Of a DNA stretch of 64,000 nucleotides, positions 43,855-54,355 are shown one piece after another (position 1 is the stretch's first letter; every line of letters starts with the position of its first letter). Origin of the DNA: Qipengyuania marincola (GTDB lineage Bacteria > Pseudomonadota > Alphaproteobacteria > Sphingomonadales > Sphingomonadaceae); NCBI RefSeq assembly GCF_029688625.1, contig NZ_JARULC010000001.1, positions 806,001 through 870,000 of the forward strand, read 5' to 3'. The notes under the pieces are model-generated. The model did no database searches and had not been told where the DNA came from. It saw only the letters and a list, made by a program, of their open reading frames with translations. Position numbers and translations under genes: made by a program.

Positions 43855-45867
43855 ATGTTTCGCCGGGTCCGGTCTGCCTCGATTGCCGCTTCGGCATTGC
43901 TGTTCGCCCAGCCGATCGCCGCGCATCCTGACGAGGCACTGGTCGGCGGAGCGATCATTGCACCGGGCGAGATTGCCATCACCGGCATGCTCGACGGGCG
44001 GCGCGACCGGCTTGAGTTTGCCGGAGTCTCGGTCTCGATCAACGGTCGACCCGCAAGCGTCGCGGCGGACGGACATTTCGGCGGGACTTTTGCACTCGCG
44101 CCGACCTACCGCGTAGAGATCACGGGGCCGGGCATCTTTGCCGCGATACAGACCTTTGCCACGGCCGAATTGCGCGACGAGACCTGCAGCTGCCTCGCCA
44201 TCCCTTCGATCGAGGTCGTCGCGCGATCGAAGGATCGCATCGAGCTTTTCTTCGGCGGCGATACGATGGCAGGCAGGCGATACTTCGAGCCGCCATCGGG
44301 CCAGCGCCAGTTGCTTTATCGCGAGACATTGGCGGCCGATCTCGACCGGCTGCTCGCGCCGATGCGGCCATACATGGAAAGCGCCGACCTCGCTTCGGTC
44401 AATCTGGAGACCGTGCTGGCCGACAGCGCGCCGGGTGAACCGCTTCCCGGCAAGAGCATCACCTTCTTCTCGCCTCCCGAACTGGCGCATGCCCTGAAGC
44501 GCGCGGGGGTGGACTATGTGACGCTCGGCAACAACCATATCTATGATTACGGCGAACCGGGGATTGCCTCGACAATTGCCGCTCTCGACCAGGCAGGGCT
44601 CGCATACTCCGGGGCGGGACACGACGAAGCGCAGGCAGTCGGTGCGACGCGGCTCGACATCGGGAAAGCCTCGCTGGCCCTGCTCGGCTTTGTCGGCTGG
44701 GAGGGATCGAACGGAGCGCACCAGATTGCGACTGCCGACAAGGGTGGTGCAGCATTCGGCACGCGTGGCCAGGTCCGGCGCAGCGTCGAGCGCGAACGCA
44801 AGCTGCGCAATGTGCCGGTGCTGCAATATCACGGCGGGGCGGAATATATCGACCGTCCCAGCGCCACGACCATCGGCCGTCTGCGCGAGGCGGTGGAGCA
44901 GGGCGCGCCGCTGGCAATCGGCCATCATCCGCATCTGGTCATGGGAGTAGAAGTCTATCGCAAGGCGCTGGTCGCGCCATCGATCGGCAACTTCCTGTTC
45001 GACCAACAGCATCCTCGCACCCACGTCACCTATGCGATCCGCGCGATACTGGAGAAGGGTCGCTTCCTGCGGGCGGAATTCGTGCCCGTCGGCGTCGTCG
45101 ACTATCGCCCCGTGCCCGCTGTGGGTGCGATGCGCGAACGCGTGCTGCGCCGCCTGTTCGGCTTTTCGGCTGAACGCGGGACCCGGCTCGCGATGAGCGG
45201 CGGCCATGCAGTGGTCTATGCGAACCAGCGAGGCGGCCTGACCGGTCCCTGCCATCGGCGGAGCGAGGGCGAATTCAAGCTCGCCGGTTTCGCCCCCGCT
45301 TGTGAGGGCGTGCGCCTCGGTCGCGATGTAATCGCACGCGGCGATTTCACCATGGCGCGTCAGGATGATGCCGTTGAACGCGCCCTCATGAGCGACGATG
45401 CGGGCCTCGAATTCGTGATGTCGGACGGCGAGGCCCATGCTGTGCTTCGGCCCGAGAAGGCCGCATCCAGTCCCGCCCTTTTCACCCATGCTTACCTGCG
45501 CGATGTGCCGGCGGGTGCCTATACATTGAGGGCAAGGGTTTTGCTCCCGGTGGCAACACGCGTGGAGCTGCGCATCAAGGACCGGCCTTATGCAGGCGCC
45601 CAACCCAGCGCGCGCTGGCGCGGCGAAATCCTTCAGGTTCGCGATGTGCCCGCAGCCGCGAACTGGCAGGACATCAGCTTCGATTTCGTCAGACCCGAAG
45701 AAGCGGACGGCCATGCCAGGCCCTTCCGGCCGATCCTGCGCTTCGTTCCCGCGAATTCGGGCGGCAATCTCGAACCGATCGCGATCGACGATTTCGAGCT
45801 CATTTCCTGGAGTGTGGGCGGCGAGACCGAAGCCGACCGCTGGCAAGCCTCGCACGTGGCCCACTAA
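43855..45867 (+). CDS. CapA-family (PGA-synthesis-like) metallophosphatase-fold protein, exported
   Basis: 670 residues. Signal peptide about residues 1-23 (ending PIAA-HP). A beta-rich stretch to about residue 120 precedes the CapA core: FFGGDTMAGRR near 132, VNLETVLAD near 182, TLGNNHIYDYGEPG near 224, LQYHGGAEYIDRPS near 322, IGHHPHLVMGVE near 357 and SIGNFLFDQQ near 379. The C-terminal 240 residues look like a carbohydrate-binding or jelly-roll module. CapA proteins act in poly-gamma-glutamate or capsule production in Bacillus, but similar enzymes elsewhere are of unknown substrate. No capB/capC genes are here. Alone in its unit between bamD and recN. Confidence 0.8.
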   Translation: MFRRVRSASIAASALLFAQPIAAHPDEALVGGAIIAPGEIAITGMLDGRRDRLEFAGVSVSINGRPASVAADGHFGGTFALAPTYRVEITGPGIFAAIQTFATAELRDETCSCLAIPSIEVVARSKDRIELFFGGDTMAGRRYFEPPSGQRQLLYRETLAADLDRLLAPMRPYMESADLASVNLETVLADSAPGEPLPGKSITFFSPPELAHALKRAGVDYVTLGNNHIYDYGEPGIASTIAALDQAGLAYSGAGHDEAQAVGATRLDIGKASLALLGFVGWEGSNGAHQIATADKGGAAFGTRGQVRRSVERERKLRNVPVLQYHGGAEYIDRPSATTIGRLREAVEQGAPLAIGHHPHLVMGVEVYRKALVAPSIGNFLFDQQHPRTHVTYAIRAILEKGRFLRAEFVPVGVVDYRPVPAVGAMRERVLRRLFGFSAERGTRLAMSGGHAVVYANQRGGLTGPCHRRSEGEFKLAGFAPACEGVRLGRDVIARGDFTMARQDDAVERALMSDDAGLEFVMSDGEAHAVLRPEKAASSPALFTHAYLRDVPAGAYTLRARVLLPVATRVELRIKDRPYAGAQPSARWRGEILQVRDVPAAANWQDISFDFVRPEEADGHARPFRPILRFVPANSGGNLEPIAIDDFELISWSVGGETEADRWQASHVAH

Positions 45868-45928
45868 TTCACAGCCCCGCCGCCTGCCATCGTGACGCGG
45901 CCTGCGGCCTGCGCTAAGCACGGCGGCG

Positions 45929-47593
45929 ATGCTGACCCGGCTCGCCATTCGCAACATCGTGCTGATCGAAGCGCTCGACCTCGACTTCGGGCGCGGCCTC
46001 GGCGTGCTGACGGGGGAGACCGGGGCGGGCAAGTCGATCCTGCTGGACTCGCTCGGCCTGGTGCTGGGCAATCGCGCCGATAGCGGGCTCGTGCGCGCTG
46101 GGGAGGACAAGGCGAGTGTTACCGCCAGCTTCGAATTCGCCGCGCTGCCCGCGCCGCTTTTCGAATTGCTCGACGATGCCGATATCGAGGTGGAGGAAGG
46201 CGAGCCGCTGATCCTGCGTCGCCAGCTGAAGGCGGACGGAAAGAGCAAGGCCTTCGTCAACGACCAGGGCGTCAGCGTTGGCTTGCTACGCGAGATGGCA
46301 GCTCATCTGGTGGAGCTGCACGGCCAGCACGACGATCGCGGGCTGGTGAACCCGCGCGGACACCGGGCGCTGCTTGATCGCTTTGCGGATGCCGATACGG
46401 CGCGTGTCGCGCAGGCATGGAGCAAGTGGCGGAACGCGGAAGCGGCGCTGGCCGAGGCGCGCGAGGCGGTGGAGACTGCCAAGGCGGATCAGGACCTTTT
46501 GCTCGCGCACCTGTCCGAACTGACCGCGCTCGAACCGCAGGCGGGTGAGGAGGCACGTCTCGCCGAAACGCGGGCGGACATGCAGAAGGGCGAGAAACTC
46601 TCAGGCGATCTCGATGAGTTGCGGCACATCTGGGAGGGTTCGGATTCGCCGCTGGCTGCGCTGCGCGTGGCCGCCCGTCGGCTGGACCGGATCGCGCCCG
46701 AGCATCCGCTGCTCGCCGATGCGCTCGCCTCCCTCGATCGCGCAGTCATCGAGGCAGGCGAGGCTGAAGACAAGCTGCAGGCCGCCGCCGAAGCCCTGGT
46801 CCATGATCCGCAGGCGCTCGACGCGGCGGAGACGCGGCTTTTCGAATTGCGCGCGCTCGCCCGCAAGCATCGCTGCGAGGTCGACGAGCTTCCCGAAAAG
46901 ATGCGCGAATTCCGCACCGCGCTCGACTCGATCGAGGGTGGGGAAGCAGAACTCGATGCGCTGGAGGCTGCGGCCAAGGATGCGGGCCAGCGCTATCGCG
47001 CGGAGGCCGAGGCGCTGCATGCGACGCGCGTCGCCGCTGCCATGCGGCTCGACGAAGCGGTGGCGGGCGAGCTCGCGCCGCTCAAGCTCGATGCGGCGCG
47101 CTTCAAGACCGCCGTCGCCGAATTGCCCGAGGAGCGCTGGGGCGCGCAGGGCATGGACACCGTCGAGTTCCTGATCTCGACCAATCCGGGCGCCGATTTC
47201 GCCCCGCTTGCCAAGATCGCGAGCGGCGGAGAGCTGTCGCGCTTCATCCTCGCGCTGAAAGTCGCGCTCGCGGAGAAGGGCGGCGCGGCCACGATCATCT
47301 TCGACGAGATCGACCGCGGCGTCGGCGGCGCAGTGGCGAGCGCGATCGGCGAACGCCTTGCACGGCTGGCGGCGGACGGTCAATTGCTCGCCGTGACCCA
47401 CAGCCCGCAAGTCGCCGCGCGCGGGCGCACGCACTACATGATCGCCAAAAGCTCCGACGGAACGGTCACCCGCACCAGCGTGGCCCTGCTCGACGAGGCG
47501 GGTCGGCAGGAAGAAATCGCCCGCATGCTCAGCGGCGCGGAAGTGACGCCCGAAGCACGGGCGCAGGCGGACCGGCTGCTGGAGGGGGTTTGA
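45929..47593 (+). CDS. recN: DNA repair protein RecN
   Basis: 554 residues. SMC-like ATPase: Walker A GETGAGKSILLDSLGL near residue 30, the QHDDRGLVNPRGHRALLD segment near 132, a coiled coil rich in Glu/Ala (about 160-360), signature IASGGELSRFILALKVAL near 430, and Walker B TIIFDEIDRGVGG near 455. RecN helps repair double-strand breaks by holding DNA ends or sisters together. Its stop overlaps the TTG of the next frame (TTGA), but the downstream lipoprotein more likely begins at ATG 47629. Confidence 0.96.
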   Translation: MLTRLAIRNIVLIEALDLDFGRGLGVLTGETGAGKSILLDSLGLVLGNRADSGLVRAGEDKASVTASFEFAALPAPLFELLDDADIEVEEGEPLILRRQLKADGKSKAFVNDQGVSVGLLREMAAHLVELHGQHDDRGLVNPRGHRALLDRFADADTARVAQAWSKWRNAEAALAEAREAVETAKADQDLLLAHLSELTALEPQAGEEARLAETRADMQKGEKLSGDLDELRHIWEGSDSPLAALRVAARRLDRIAPEHPLLADALASLDRAVIEAGEAEDKLQAAAEALVHDPQALDAAETRLFELRALARKHRCEVDELPEKMREFRTALDSIEGGEAELDALEAAAKDAGQRYRAEAEALHATRVAAAMRLDEAVAGELAPLKLDAARFKTAVAELPEERWGAQGMDTVEFLISTNPGADFAPLAKIASGGELSRFILALKVALAEKGGAATIIFDEIDRGVGGAVASAIGERLARLAADGQLLAVTHSPQVAARGRTHYMIAKSSDGTVTRTSVALLDEAGRQEEIARMLSGAEVTPEARAQADRLLEGV

Positions 47594-47628
47594 GGGCACT
47601 CGACGAAAGTTTGCGCGTTTGTCTTTGC

Positions 47629-48162
47629 ATGGTCGCTTTACGCATAATGCTTGGTTCGCTTTGCCTGCTCGTTCTCTCGGCCTGCGCGCGCGAACTGCCA
47701 CGCTACGAAGCAGGGCCTGACGCCTTCGCAACCGGCTTTTACGAGGATATCGATACGCCACGACTTGCGCTGCTCGAATACCGCCTAGGCCAGTATTTTG
47801 CGCAGAGAGGTCGGCCTTACGAGGTTATTTGCGCGTCTCAAGAGCGACCAAGCGTGGCGAGCGGAATTACCGAGAGGTTGCCGCTTGAACCGGAAAAGGA
47901 ACTGGCACTCCTGAAACGTTTCCCGGGATTGTCGCCTTTGACGCGGTGCAAGACGAGGGGCAACGATATTATCGCTGCCGACACAGGGGTTCCGGCGGCG
48001 ATCTTCGACGTGAACGACTTCACCTGCGAGACGCCGGACGAATGCCTTGGCTGGGGCGGCTATTTTGCCAACGGCCAGCACGGATGGAGTTATTATCGCA
48101 TGCGCTTTCGCGACGGGGAATGGCGCATCCGGCGCGAGGAACTGGACATCGTGGTGACGTGA
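47629..48162 (+). CDS. hypothetical lipoprotein
   Basis: 177 residues from ATG 47629; ATG 47647 is an alternative. The signal ends with lipobox VLSAC, so the product should be lipid-anchored. The mature part has four Cys residues in two nearby groups (CASQ, CKTRG, CETPDEC), likely disulfides in the periplasm. No family was recognised. It lies 35 bases after recN and its stop overlaps the start of another lipoprotein (GTGA), so the two are cotranslated. Confidence 0.7.
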   Translation: MVALRIMLGSLCLLVLSACARELPRYEAGPDAFATGFYEDIDTPRLALLEYRLGQYFAQRGRPYEVICASQERPSVASGITERLPLEPEKELALLKRFPGLSPLTRCKTRGNDIIAADTGVPAAIFDVNDFTCETPDECLGWGGYFANGQHGWSYYRMRFRDGEWRIRREELDIVVT

Positions 48163-49136
48163 CAGGGCTGCAAACCACCGCGCGGATCGCGTTCGGCTGT
48201 GTGACGCTGGTCCTCGCGGCCTGCCAGGACCCCGGCACAGCGCCAACCCCGACCGTTCCCGAAGGCAAGCTGCCTGCGGACCAGCCGTACGATGACCTGC
48301 CCGTCCTTCTCACTGGCAAAGGCCTGGGCGGGATGGAGGCGATCACCGCCGGCGCGTTGCGAAGGGAGGGTCTATGTCTTTTACTCGACACCGGATCGGA
48401 GCAGGCGTTGATCGTCTGGGGTGATGGGACGCGGATAATCGAAGATGATGTCAAGGGCTGGGCGGTGCAGTTTTCATCCGGGCTGCAGGCCAGCGAAGGC
48501 GATCGCATCGTCGGCGGAGGTGGTGGCCTTCCGCCCGCAGCGCCGATTGCGAATTTTGTCCAAGGTGAGGTACCGGAGGAGTGTGCGGATCGTCCAGCGG
48601 TCCAGGTGCACAGTGTCGAAAGCGTGACCCGCGTCGCTATCGAACCGATGGGCTCTCCGGATACGCGTGCGCCGCCGCCTCCGCCACCGCCGCCTGCACC
48701 CAGCTTTCTCGATAGCGTGAAGAACAGTCCGGAGGGCAGCGGTGCCGAGCCGGCGGAGGTGCTCGGCATCGACGACCCGCGCGAGGCGTTGTTCGCGCAT
48801 ATGATCGGCGGCCTTCGCGAGGGAGAAGGATTCCACAACCGGCCTGCGTGCCTGCGGGAAGTGGACGGCGCCATACTGGCGCGCCTTTCCGACCGCTTCA
48901 CCGATGTCTTTGCCGCCCCTATGTGCCGCTGGGACGGCGGCGGCGTCGTGCTGCGTGATGACGACAGCCCGGCAGTCTTCGTCGACGCGCGGCTCGAGTG
49001 CGACGGGCGCAGCCGCTGCGTGGCCGAAGGCGCGCGGGTCTTCGCCAATATGGGCGGCGAAGGGCAGGGCTATATCATGCGGCCGATCCCCGGCGGATGG
49101 TCGATCGAGACGGCGGGTGTTTCATGGATATCGTGA
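48159..49136 (+). CDS. hypothetical proline-rich lipoprotein
   Basis: 325 residues from GTG 48159, overlapping the preceding stop. The signal ends in lipobox LAAC. A run of eight prolines (APPPPPPPPAPSF) lies near residue 170, forming a rigid linker between two domains. Several Cys residues (about seven in the mature part) suggest disulfides in the periplasm. GSEQALIVWGDGTRIIEDD and AAPMCRWDGGGVVLRDDD are the most regular stretches. No family was recognised. Its partner lipoprotein upstream is also Cys-containing; together they may form a cell-envelope unit. Confidence 0.68.
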   Translation: MTGLQTTARIAFGCVTLVLAACQDPGTAPTPTVPEGKLPADQPYDDLPVLLTGKGLGGMEAITAGALRREGLCLLLDTGSEQALIVWGDGTRIIEDDVKGWAVQFSSGLQASEGDRIVGGGGGLPPAAPIANFVQGEVPEECADRPAVQVHSVESVTRVAIEPMGSPDTRAPPPPPPPPAPSFLDSVKNSPEGSGAEPAEVLGIDDPREALFAHMIGGLREGEGFHNRPACLREVDGAILARLSDRFTDVFAAPMCRWDGGGVVLRDDDSPAVFVDARLECDGRSRCVAEGARVFANMGGEGQGYIMRPIPGGWSIETAGVSWIS

Positions 49137-49205
49137 GGCACGTCATCACGCTCGCGTAGCATGTCCCATCCCCTGTTGCGCCCATCCGCGATGTGTAATG
49201 GGTAG

Positions 49206-51311
<2,106 letters not shown>

Positions 51312-51434
51312 CAACCGGCGCAGTCAATTCGCAAATCCGCTCCGTTTCCAACCCAATTGGGGGGCGACAGGTGTCCGTGACCTGCTAATTCCGTTCTGGC
51401 GACCCGAAAGGCTTTTGAACGAGCCATTCAGACT

Positions 51435-51469
51435 GCGGGGGATGGCTTCGGCCGTCTCCCGCACTTTTT
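51435..51469 (+). terminator. rho-independent terminator after ligA
   Basis: A 12-base stem (GCGGGGGATGGC with GCCGTCTCCCGC, two wobble pairs) closes a TTCG tetraloop. It is followed by ACTTTTT. It lies 124 bases after the ligA stop and 37 bases before the CinA-like start. Confidence 0.8.
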
Positions 51470-51505
51470 CGCCACTTGAGCAATCGGCGCCTCCAGCATA
51501 GCCAG

Positions 51506-52003
51506 ATGCCCATGCTGAGCACCACGCACCCTATCGCCACGCAGATTGCAACGTCCTTGCGCAAGCGCGGACAAAAAATTGCGGTGGCCGATGGCGCGAC
51601 CGGCGGATTGATTGCCGCATCCTTGCTGACCGTTCCCGGCGCGCTCGATTTCTTCGTCGGGGGTGGGGTGGTCTATTCCTTTCGCGCCCGCGATGTCTTG
51701 TTCGCCCTCCCGCGAGAGGCCTATGCCGGCATGCGCGGGGCGAGCGAGGAATATGCGATGCTGCAAGCGCGCGCGATCCGTGACAATTTCGGTGCCGAGT
51801 GGGGCATCGCCGAGAGCGGATCGGTCGGCGGATCGAGCCATCCCAGCGGCGCGCCGGCCGGTCGCAGCGTGGTGGCCATCGTCGGTCCGGACGGATTCGA
51901 ACATGTCGTCGTGACCGAAACGGGCAGCGAGGATCGCATTGCCAATATGGAAGCCTTCACCCGCGCCGCACTGGTCGCGCTCGAACAGGCGCTCGATTCC
52001 TGA
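51506..52003 (+). CDS. CinA-like C-terminal domain (PncC family), active-site variant
   Basis: 165 residues from ATG 51506; ATG 51512 is also possible. The layout follows the nicotinamide-nucleotide amidohydrolase domain: GLIAASLLTVPGALDFFVGGGVVYS near 33-57 and YAMLQARAIRDNFGAEWGIAESG near 84. In the family the first helix carries E-S-C-T-G-G, whose Ser is considered the nucleophile; here it reads VADGATGGL, so Glu, Ser and Cys are replaced by Asp, Gly and Ala. The protein may have lost amidohydrolase activity or be a divergent paralogue. It stops one base before the convergent SDR stop. Confidence 0.8.
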   Translation: MPMLSTTHPIATQIATSLRKRGQKIAVADGATGGLIAASLLTVPGALDFFVGGGVVYSFRARDVLFALPREAYAGMRGASEEYAMLQARAIRDNFGAEWGIAESGSVGGSSHPSGAPAGRSVVAIVGPDGFEHVVVTETGSEDRIANMEAFTRAALVALEQALDS

Positions 52004-52675
52004 TCAGTCGTTCGGCATGATATGGATCTCGCGCACCGCGGCCGTCGCGGGCTGCTCGATCGCGAATACCACTGCATCGGCCACGTCCTCCGGCTGGATT
52101 TTGCCGGGCTTCGGTTCGTCGAAGAATGGCGTGTCGACCATGCCAGGCGTGATGACGGTGCAGCGGCCACCCCATTCGCGCATTTCTTCGGCGAGGTTTC
52201 CAGCAAAGCCTTGCACGAACCACTTGGTCGCGCCGTAGATCGATCCCTTGAGGTGGTCGCGCCCGGCCTTCGATCCGGTGACCACGAAATGGCCCTTCGT
52301 CTTGCGCAATTCCGGCAAGGCAGCATGCGCGGTGTAGAGCACGGCGAGAATGTTGAGGTGGATCATGTCGTGCCATTCGTCCGGGTCGCCGGTTTCGACC
52401 CCGGCCGCATCGACGCCCTTGCCGGCATTGGCATAAACCGCCTCGAGGCTGCCGAAGCGCGTGACGGTCTTGCCGATCGCGTCGCGCAACTCGTCGCGGT
52501 CGGTCACATCGCAGGGTAGGGCGAGCGCGTTCTCGCCGATTTCGTGTGCCAGGCTCTCGAGCTTGTCTTGCGACCGCGCCAGCAGGGCGACGTTCCAGCC
52601 CGATTTGGCGGCTGCGCGCGCCGTTGCCGCGCCGATGCCGGAGGATGCTCCGGTGATGAGAAGAGTCTTAGCCAT
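52004..52675 (-). CDS. SDR family oxidoreductase
   Basis: 223 residues from ATG 52675 (an in-frame ATG at 52708 would add 11). Short-chain dehydrogenase: TGASSGIGAATARAAAKSG near residue 8, ANAGKG near 82, FVVTGSKAGRDHLKG near 130 with the catalytic Ser, and YGATKWFVQGFAG near 146. GMVDTPFF near 178 follows the active site. Likely NADP(H)-using because of the Arg after the second strand (LLARSQDK). The substrate is unknown. GGGACACC precedes the chosen start. Confidence 0.86.
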   Translation of the reverse strand: MAKTLLITGASSGIGAATARAAAKSGWNVALLARSQDKLESLAHEIGENALALPCDVTDRDELRDAIGKTVTRFGSLEAVYANAGKGVDAAGVETGDPDEWHDMIHLNILAVLYTAHAALPELRKTKGHFVVTGSKAGRDHLKGSIYGATKWFVQGFAGNLAEEMREWGGRCTVITPGMVDTPFFDEPKPGKIQPEDVADAVVFAIEQPATAAVREIHIMPND

Positions 52676-52816
52676 TTGGTGTCCCGTTGAATTGCTGAGG
52701 TTCGCCATGTCAGTGGGCGAGCGCGTTGGTGGTTCCCGATGCCGACCGTTCCGGCACCGACCGGATGTCGCTTCTGTCCTCGCACGGGCTGCTGCAAGCT
52801 GATATTCTTCGTAAAA

Positions 52817-52833
52817 TTGTCATTATTGTCATC
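52817..52833 (+). repeat. tandem ATTGTCAT repeats before the FAD oxidase
   Basis: ATTGTCAT at 52817-52824 and again at 52826-52833, a nine-base tandem repeat 15 bases before the ATG 52848. It could be a regulator site or a -35 element overlapped with one; on the other strand it reads ATGACAAT twice, facing the SDR gene. Confidence 0.35.
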
Positions 52834-52847
52834 GGGGGGGCGGCGAC

Positions 52848-54314
52848 ATGATCGAGGAAATCCGGCGCGGTCGTAAACAGCGCATGTTGGAAAAACAGGC
52901 GGGCACGGAAGGCAAGCGGCGGATCGCGTCGTGGATCCACGTCTACCGCGCGGATGCCGACGCACGCATTCCCGCGGACGAGGCCAAGCTGGCCGGCGAC
53001 ATGGCAGAGGGCTGCTATAGCTGCGTCGGCACCTCGCACTCCTACAACGGGGTGCAAATCGTGCCGAATATCCGGGCAATGATGATGGAGGAGGGCGGCC
53101 TCCACATCACCGCCTTCGATCCGGCGACTGGCATAGCCAGAATCGGCGCATCGGTGACGGTCGAAGAATGCAAGCTGTTCCTCCTTCGCCACAAGCGCAG
53201 GCTGCTCAACTCAGGCAATTACATGAAGCAGACCGTGGTCGGTGCGCTGGCCACCGGCACGCACGGCTTTGGCGAGCGCGGCGTGATGGCGGATGCGGTC
53301 ACGGCTGTCACTTTCCTCGACGATAGCGGCCGGCGGGTGCGGGTTGCCAGGGGCGAGCCGGATTTTGCCTATGTCGCCCTGTCCTTCGGGACGATCGCTC
53401 CGATCGTCGAACTCGAGCTCGAGACCGCCCCGATCGAAGCGTTCATATCGACCAGTTACGTTGATCGTTTGTCGGCCCTGCATGATTTGCAGCAGGGTAC
53501 GATTGCATCGAACTGGTGTGTCCTGCCCTATTCCAATCCGGACGATCCGGTCATGATGCTGCACACGCTGGCGCCTTGCGACGCCAGGGTCGAGGCGCAG
53601 AGCGAGAAGAAGGGAGGCGGCTTCTTCGCGCCCTTCGCCCGCGCCATCATCGGCCGCTATCAATGGCTCGATCGCTGGGTGCCGAAGCTGCGGCGGCCCC
53701 TCCAACGCTTCATCTGTCGGCTGGATGTGCGCCAGGTCGATCGAACGACAACCGACCCGGAAGATCTCGATTATCTCTATGACCCGAAGAAGGGGCAGGC
53801 CAAGGACCGCGCGCCGAACATCCTGCGAGGATGCTTTTCCACCACCTATACCGGATACAATCTCGCCTTCTTCGTCCCGCTGGACAAGGCTCCGGCCATA
53901 GTGAAATTCATCATGCTGGAAGCGGACAATCTGCGTGATCTGGGCTTCTTCCTCAAAGGGGTCATCAGCGTGCGTGAATTGACCGGCTCGTCCGACCTCG
54001 TTTTCGCGGCGAACCACGCAGGGCCGGTCGCCGCCATCGACCTGTTTGCCGATCCACGCGACTACGGCTGGCTGGAGCGGCTGCAGCGGCTGGTGCTGCA
54101 GTACGAGCCCGCAACCCGCCCGCATTTCGGCAAAAGCGCGCTGGTGCCGGCCTTTCGGGAATCGCTGGGCGAGCACCATCTCGACCGGCTGATGGCCATC
54201 CACCGAAAGCACTACCCGAACGGCCGGCTGATGTTCAGCGAACAGGTCCGCGCTTTCCTGCAGACCGGCAAGGCGCTGCCCGGCGAAGCGGCCGCCGAGG
54301 CCAAGCTCGCCTGA
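52848..54314 (+). CDS. FAD-binding oxidoreductase, ALO/GULO-like (D-arabinono-1,4-lactone oxidase type)
   Basis: 488 residues after a run of G as ribosome site. A PCMH-type FAD-binding domain is visible: CYSCVGTSHSYNGVQIVPN near residues 56-74, where His64 is placed as in histidyl-FAD enzymes, and LLNSGNYMKQTVVGALATGTHGFGERG near 124-150. TVEECKLFLLRHKRRLL lies between. The C-terminal half is the ALO domain (RPHFGKSALVPAFRESLG near 440). Such enzymes oxidise sugar lactones or polyols with oxygen. The substrate is uncertain. Gap to the serine hydrolase downstream is 41 bases. Confidence 0.84.
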   Translation: MIEEIRRGRKQRMLEKQAGTEGKRRIASWIHVYRADADARIPADEAKLAGDMAEGCYSCVGTSHSYNGVQIVPNIRAMMMEEGGLHITAFDPATGIARIGASVTVEECKLFLLRHKRRLLNSGNYMKQTVVGALATGTHGFGERGVMADAVTAVTFLDDSGRRVRVARGEPDFAYVALSFGTIAPIVELELETAPIEAFISTSYVDRLSALHDLQQGTIASNWCVLPYSNPDDPVMMLHTLAPCDARVEAQSEKKGGGFFAPFARAIIGRYQWLDRWVPKLRRPLQRFICRLDVRQVDRTTTDPEDLDYLYDPKKGQAKDRAPNILRGCFSTTYTGYNLAFFVPLDKAPAIVKFIMLEADNLRDLGFFLKGVISVRELTGSSDLVFAANHAGPVAAIDLFADPRDYGWLERLQRLVLQYEPATRPHFGKSALVPAFRESLGEHHLDRLMAIHRKHYPNGRLMFSEQVRAFLQTGKALPGEAAAEAKLA

Positions 54315-54355
54315 GGTTTCTCGGACCCGATCGGCACGGTTGGCGTTGGCCAGAT

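Noticed and set aside
42868-46260. 1130-codon open frame on the minus strand across proB, bamD, the CapA-like gene and recN start
   Set aside because: It is antisense to four well-supported genes. Its length comes from high G+C third positions on the other strand, and the translation (runs of Arg, Gly, Asp without domains) shows no family.
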